64,000 bases of DNA. It comes from Candidatus Kuenenia stuttgartensis. GTDB taxonomy: Bacteria; Planctomycetota; Planctomycetia; Isosphaerales; Isosphaeraceae. The stretch covers positions 1 to 64,000 of the forward strand of contig CAMBEP010000013.1 of NCBI GenBank assembly GCA_945865635.1, given 5' to 3'. The notes under the pieces are model-generated. The model had not been told where the DNA came from. It made no database searches and saw only the letters and a list, made by a program, of their open reading frames with translations. This document shows positions 62,480 through 64,000 of the stretch, piece by piece. Both the position numbers and the translations under genes were made by a program. Numbering within the stretch: position 1 is the stretch's first letter; each line of letters opens with the position of its first letter.

Positions 62480-64000
62480 ATGGCCAAAGTTCAAGCGGTT
62501 TGGGCGATCGATATCGGCCAGGTCGCACTCAAGGCTCTAAAGGTTGTTCCGGGCGACACACCTGACCAGATGGTGGTCGAGGAAGTGGCCCGGATTGAAT
62601 ACCCAAAGATTCTGAGTCAACCCGATGCCGACCCGGATGAACTTGTCCGAATGGCTCTGATTGAGTTCCTTGAAAAACACTCGACCAAGGGATGCCGCAT
62701 TGCGATCGGCGTGCCTGGCCAAAAAGGTTTGATCAAATTCATCAAACTTCCTCCGGTCGAAAAGAAGCGTATTCCGGAAATTGTTCAGTATGAGGCCAAG
62801 CAGCAGATTCCGTTCCCTTTGAATGAGGTTGTCTGGGATTACCAGCAACTGGCATCCGAGGACGACGACGACGCGGGCGATGACGACGAGATGTCGTTTA
62901 CGATGGCCGAGGTCGGCCTTTTTGCGATGAAGCGTGAGGAGATCAACAAAGCACTCTTCCCGCTCCGCCGTCTGGGTCTCGAGCCCGACATCGTGCAGAT
63001 GACTCCGATTGCCCTCTACAATTTTGCGACCTTTGAGCTGATCAAGGGCCGCGGGGAAAAGGGTCCGATTGTTGTTCTGGACATGGGTGCCGACAAGACC
63101 GAATGTGTGATTACCGACGGCAACCGGATCTGGCAGAGAAATGTGCCGATCGGCGGGAACCACTTCACACGGGCCCTGACCAAAGAGATGAAACTGGTTT
63201 TCGCCAAGGCGGAAGCCACCAAGCGCGACGCCGCGACCTCAGCCGACATGAAGGCGGTTTTCACGGCGATGAAGGGCGTTTTCAAGGATTTCTCGACCGA
63301 AATCCAGCGGACAATCGGGTTTTATGGAAGTGTCAACAAGGGTTCCAAGGTCAAGAAGATCATTGGCCTGGGCAATGGCTTCAAGCTCCCCGGCCTGACC
63401 ACCTTCCTGCAGCAGGAACTTGATATTCCAGTCGAGGCCCTGACCTCCTTCACCAGACTCTCTGGCGAAGCCCTGGAAGAGGCAGGCTTTGCCGACAATG
63501 CGGCCTCGTTTGCCATCTCCTATGGCCTGGCCGCCCAAGCCTTCAGCAAGCAGGCGATCCAGACCAGCCTGCTCCCGCCCGACATCAAGCAGGCCCGCCT
63601 GGTTCGCAAAAAGAAGCCCCTGGTGCTTGCCGCCAGCCTCTTGTTCATGCTTGGCTTCACCGCCATGTTCCTGGGCACTGTCAAGGCCTGGACAAAAGTC
63701 AACAACAGCGAATTCACATCGGCGGTCGAAAGTGCGAAATCCGTTGCGACCAAGGGGGCATCCCTCAAGTCCGACTACGAAGCCGCCAAGGGAGCCTTCT
63801 CAAGCGAGAAAATCAAGGGCGATTCCCTGGTCGTCTCAAACAACGAAAAGCTCATGTGGCCACAGTTGTTACAGACCATCAACGCCTACATGCCTGACCC
63901 TGTGACCGAGAAAAAGCTGAATGTGACCAGCCCGTCCGACCAGCTCAGGCTTGCCAAGCTGGCCGTTCACATCGACCAGATCAAGCCGGCTTATCGCAAT
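62480..64000 (+). CDS. pilM: type IV pilus assembly ATPase-like protein PilM (3' end beyond window)
   Basis: The visible part is 507 residues from ATG 62480, with GAGGGAG at a good distance. The actin-like ATPase fold is shown by VWAIDIGQVALKALKV, CRIAIGVPGQKGLIKFIKLP, YEAKQQIPFPLNEVVWDYQ, VVLDMGADKTECVITDGNR and KIIGLGNGFKLPGLTTFLQQ. After about residue 375 comes a single membrane segment (KKPLVLAASLLFMLGFTAMF) and a helical periplasmic start, so the gene appears to be a PilM-PilN type fusion. PilM binds PilN and organises the inner-membrane assembly platform of type IV pili. Further pil genes probably follow to the right. Confidence 0.92.
   Translation, partial: MAKVQAVWAIDIGQVALKALKVVPGDTPDQMVVEEVARIEYPKILSQPDADPDELVRMALIEFLEKHSTKGCRIAIGVPGQKGLIKFIKLPPVEKKRIPEIVQYEAKQQIPFPLNEVVWDYQQLASEDDDDAGDDDEMSFTMAEVGLFAMKREEINKALFPLRRLGLEPDIVQMTPIALYNFATFELIKGRGEKGPIVVLDMGADKTECVITDGNRIWQRNVPIGGNHFTRALTKEMKLVFAKAEATKRDAATSADMKAVFTAMKGVFKDFSTEIQRTIGFYGSVNKGSKVKKIIGLGNGFKLPGLTTFLQQELDIPVEALTSFTRLSGEALEEAGFADNAASFAISYGLAAQAFSKQAIQTSLLPPDIKQARLVRKKKPLVLAASLLFMLGFTAMFLGTVKAWTKVNNSEFTSAVESAKSVATKGASLKSDYEAAKGAFSSEKIKGDSLVVSNNEKLMWPQLLQTINAYMPDPVTEKKLNVTSPSDQLRLAKLAVHIDQIKPAYRN

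Overview
The window looks like a chromosome segment from a planctomycete (Planctomycetia-type). Three things point there: two large secreted proteins carry the LExRQLLA-type N-terminal motif typical of that phylum (minus-strand genes starting at 10246 and 34991); there is a PSCyt1/DUF1549/DUF1553 + DUF1501 + Gfo/Idh/MocA cluster; and several long signal-peptide proteins have no clear family outside the group. Base composition is moderate, and both strands are used.

Layout. (1) 1-10246, minus: the 5' 3.4 thousand codons of one giant repetitive cell-surface protein that runs off the left edge into a LamG-like domain. (2) 10.9-16.1 kb, minus: an array of N-terminally truncated RHS C-terminal toxin cassettes, each followed by a candidate immunity gene, with remnants and no full-length RHS gene. 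(3) 16.6-23.0 kb, plus: secreted cytochrome c/DUF1549/DUF1553 protein, DUF1501 protein and a Gfo/Idh/MocA oxidoreductase, a typical planctomycete catabolic trio. (4) 23.2-48.7 kb: a redox and second-messenger region. It holds a class II cyclic-nucleotide phosphodiesterase, two paralogous pentaheme-type cytochromes, a HoxF-like NuoE-NuoF fusion, an unusual NuoG-like/2x cyclic-nucleotide-binding/4x[4Fe-4S] fusion, a double GlcG/HbpS protein, an outer-membrane beta-barrel candidate, a b-type membrane protein, a decaheme cytochrome, a class III nucleotide cyclase, a decaheme/LVIVD beta-propeller fusion and a membrane-anchored NHL-repeat protein. (5) 49.1-54.0 kb: small coiled-coil protein, XdhC and MocA-like molybdenum-cofactor genes, and a secreted protein of unknown function. 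(6) 54.07-58.6 kb: a decayed integrated element in the 3' end of tRNA-Arg(CCG), with truncated integrase, truncated family-A DNA polymerase, a BrnT-like toxin-antitoxin pair, a winged-helix protein and a degenerate right-end copy of the attachment site. (7) 58.8-64 kb: a large secreted protein and pilM (type IV pilus), cut by the right edge.

How they may work together. In region 4 the synthesis (40109), sensing (29375) and hydrolysis (23228) of a cyclic nucleotide are encoded within 19 kb, interleaved with NADH-oxidising, periplasmic and outer-membrane electron-transfer candidates. My main inference is a cyclic-nucleotide-controlled electron conduit from NAD(P)H to the cell surface. This is a hypothesis from gene content, not a demonstrated system. 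The RHS array is the other region of high interest, as a record of toxin/immunity cassette turnover.
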